Source: DTPU01 sp963827855 (lineage in GTDB: Bacteria; Planctomycetota; Phycisphaerae; Sedimentisphaerales; Anaerobacaceae). From it: a stretch of DNA of 64,000 nucleotides. The stretch lies in contig CAWHBY010000002.1 of assembly GCA_963827855.1 (NCBI GenBank), positions 2,356,001 to 2,420,000 of the forward strand, given 5' to 3'. Every line of letters begins with the position of its first letter. Within the stretch, counting starts at the first letter, position 1. Shown here piece after piece: positions 63,592-64,000 of the stretch. The position numbers and the translations under genes were made by a program. Under the pieces are notes generated by a model. It was not told the DNA's origin and did no database searches. It saw only the letters and a program-made list of their open reading frames with translations.

Positions 63592-64000
63592 CTATGATTC
63601 TCCGATTCCCAAAGAAGCCGCGTACCGATCGAAAGTCCTTCCATATAGCCCCGTCAGCCGATAAGCTTCGGAGTACAGAAGTTTGCCCTCCTTGGCTGCC
63701 CGAACTACCGCACTGGCGAAGTTCCTCCCCAAACGTAGATCCTGGTTAAACTGGAAGTTGCCACCTGGCTGACGACGGGTAGCCCTACGTCGTTCATCGT
63801 TCAGATAGTCATCGTAGAATGCGAGGAATCCAGCTCTGCTGATCAGGCCCAGATCCACGGCCCGGCGTGCCGCGACCAGTTCACTGACCTTGAACTTCCG
63901 AGCAATGACCTGAAAACGCTGCTGATCCTCCTTCACGGAACCCCACATCACACGAATCTCTTGTTCCGGGACGAGGAACTCTGCTGCAACCCTGTTGCAG
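63592..64000 (-). CDS. ImmA/IrrE-family metallopeptidase, 5' part outside the window
   Basis: The minus-strand frame is open from the window edge and ends at TAG 63592-63594. It shows the C-terminal half of the family: CNRVAAEFLVP immediately inside the edge, then FKVSELVAARRAVDLGLISR and FYDDYLNDERRRATRR. The HEXXH zinc motif and any N-terminal HTH domain would lie beyond the edge. Such HTH-ImmA proteins pair with PIN-type toxins and are thought to act as the antitoxin or regulator. Confidence 0.75.
   Translation of the reverse strand, partial: CNRVAAEFLVPEQEIRVMWGSVKEDQQRFQVIARKFKVSELVAARRAVDLGLISRAGFLAFYDDYLNDERRRATRRQPGGNFQFNQDLRLGRNFASAVVRAAKEGKLLYSEAYRLTGLYGRTFDRYAASLGIGES

Overview
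The window is GC-rich, almost all on the minus strand, and looks like a Planctomycetota genome, probably Phycisphaerae-like. This is an inference from a combination of traits: an ECF sigma factor translationally coupled to a FecR-type membrane protein, many exported lipoprotein or signal-peptide glycoside hydrolases (GH2, GH43-like, GH97, GH140-like), STT3-like membrane proteins, and short-tandem-array intergenic elements. No rRNA, tRNA or CRISPR array was seen.

Layout. 1-4.5 kb: FecR/ECF sigma pair and a large Tat-exported glycosidase-like lipoprotein. 4.6-14.8 kb: a copper/silver-type locus with a cupredoxin-sugar dehydrogenase fusion, a 34-aa mini-gene, a cusA/cusB/tolC-type RND exporter with a consensus sigma-70 promoter, and a YHS-like metal-binding protein. 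A 23S-IVS-type four-helix-bundle gene bounded by inverted octamer arrays sits between cusB and cusA. 15.6-34.1 kb: secreted carbohydrate-active enzymes, a Slp-like lipoprotein, two M16 peptidases and large secreted proteins of unknown role. 35.0-48.2 kb: a complete Tad/Flp pilus locus, with Flp pilin, prepilin peptidase, TadE, CpaB, secretin, TadZ, TadA, TadB, TadC and TadD reading leftward, and a TadG-like protein reading rightward from a divergent promoter region. 48.2-57.9 kb: an envelope glycosylation locus with PAP2, two tandem STT3-like proteins, a B12-type radical SAM enzyme, an FAD oxidoreductase and a further membrane protein. The four central genes form a tightly coupled operon. 58.0-64.0 kb: a GH140-like enzyme, cytochrome bd oxidase (cydAB) and a PIN (DUF4411-like)/ImmA pair cut by the window end.

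Two genome-scale observations dominate. First, a ~450-nt intergenic element occurs four times (14.9, 19.2, 34.3 and 60.0 kb). Its core is nearly constant in length, its end arrays are inverted, and several internal hairpins keep pairing although their sequence changes, so it behaves like a structured DNA or RNA element. One copy carries a nested 178-bp MITE with a 3-bp target duplication. Second, nine genes are interrupted by a total of 19 single-base-type frameshifts. In every case undoing the shifts restores a full-length frame whose length is a multiple of three, which points to uncorrected consensus indels more than to real decay. Those genes are annotated here as single loci.
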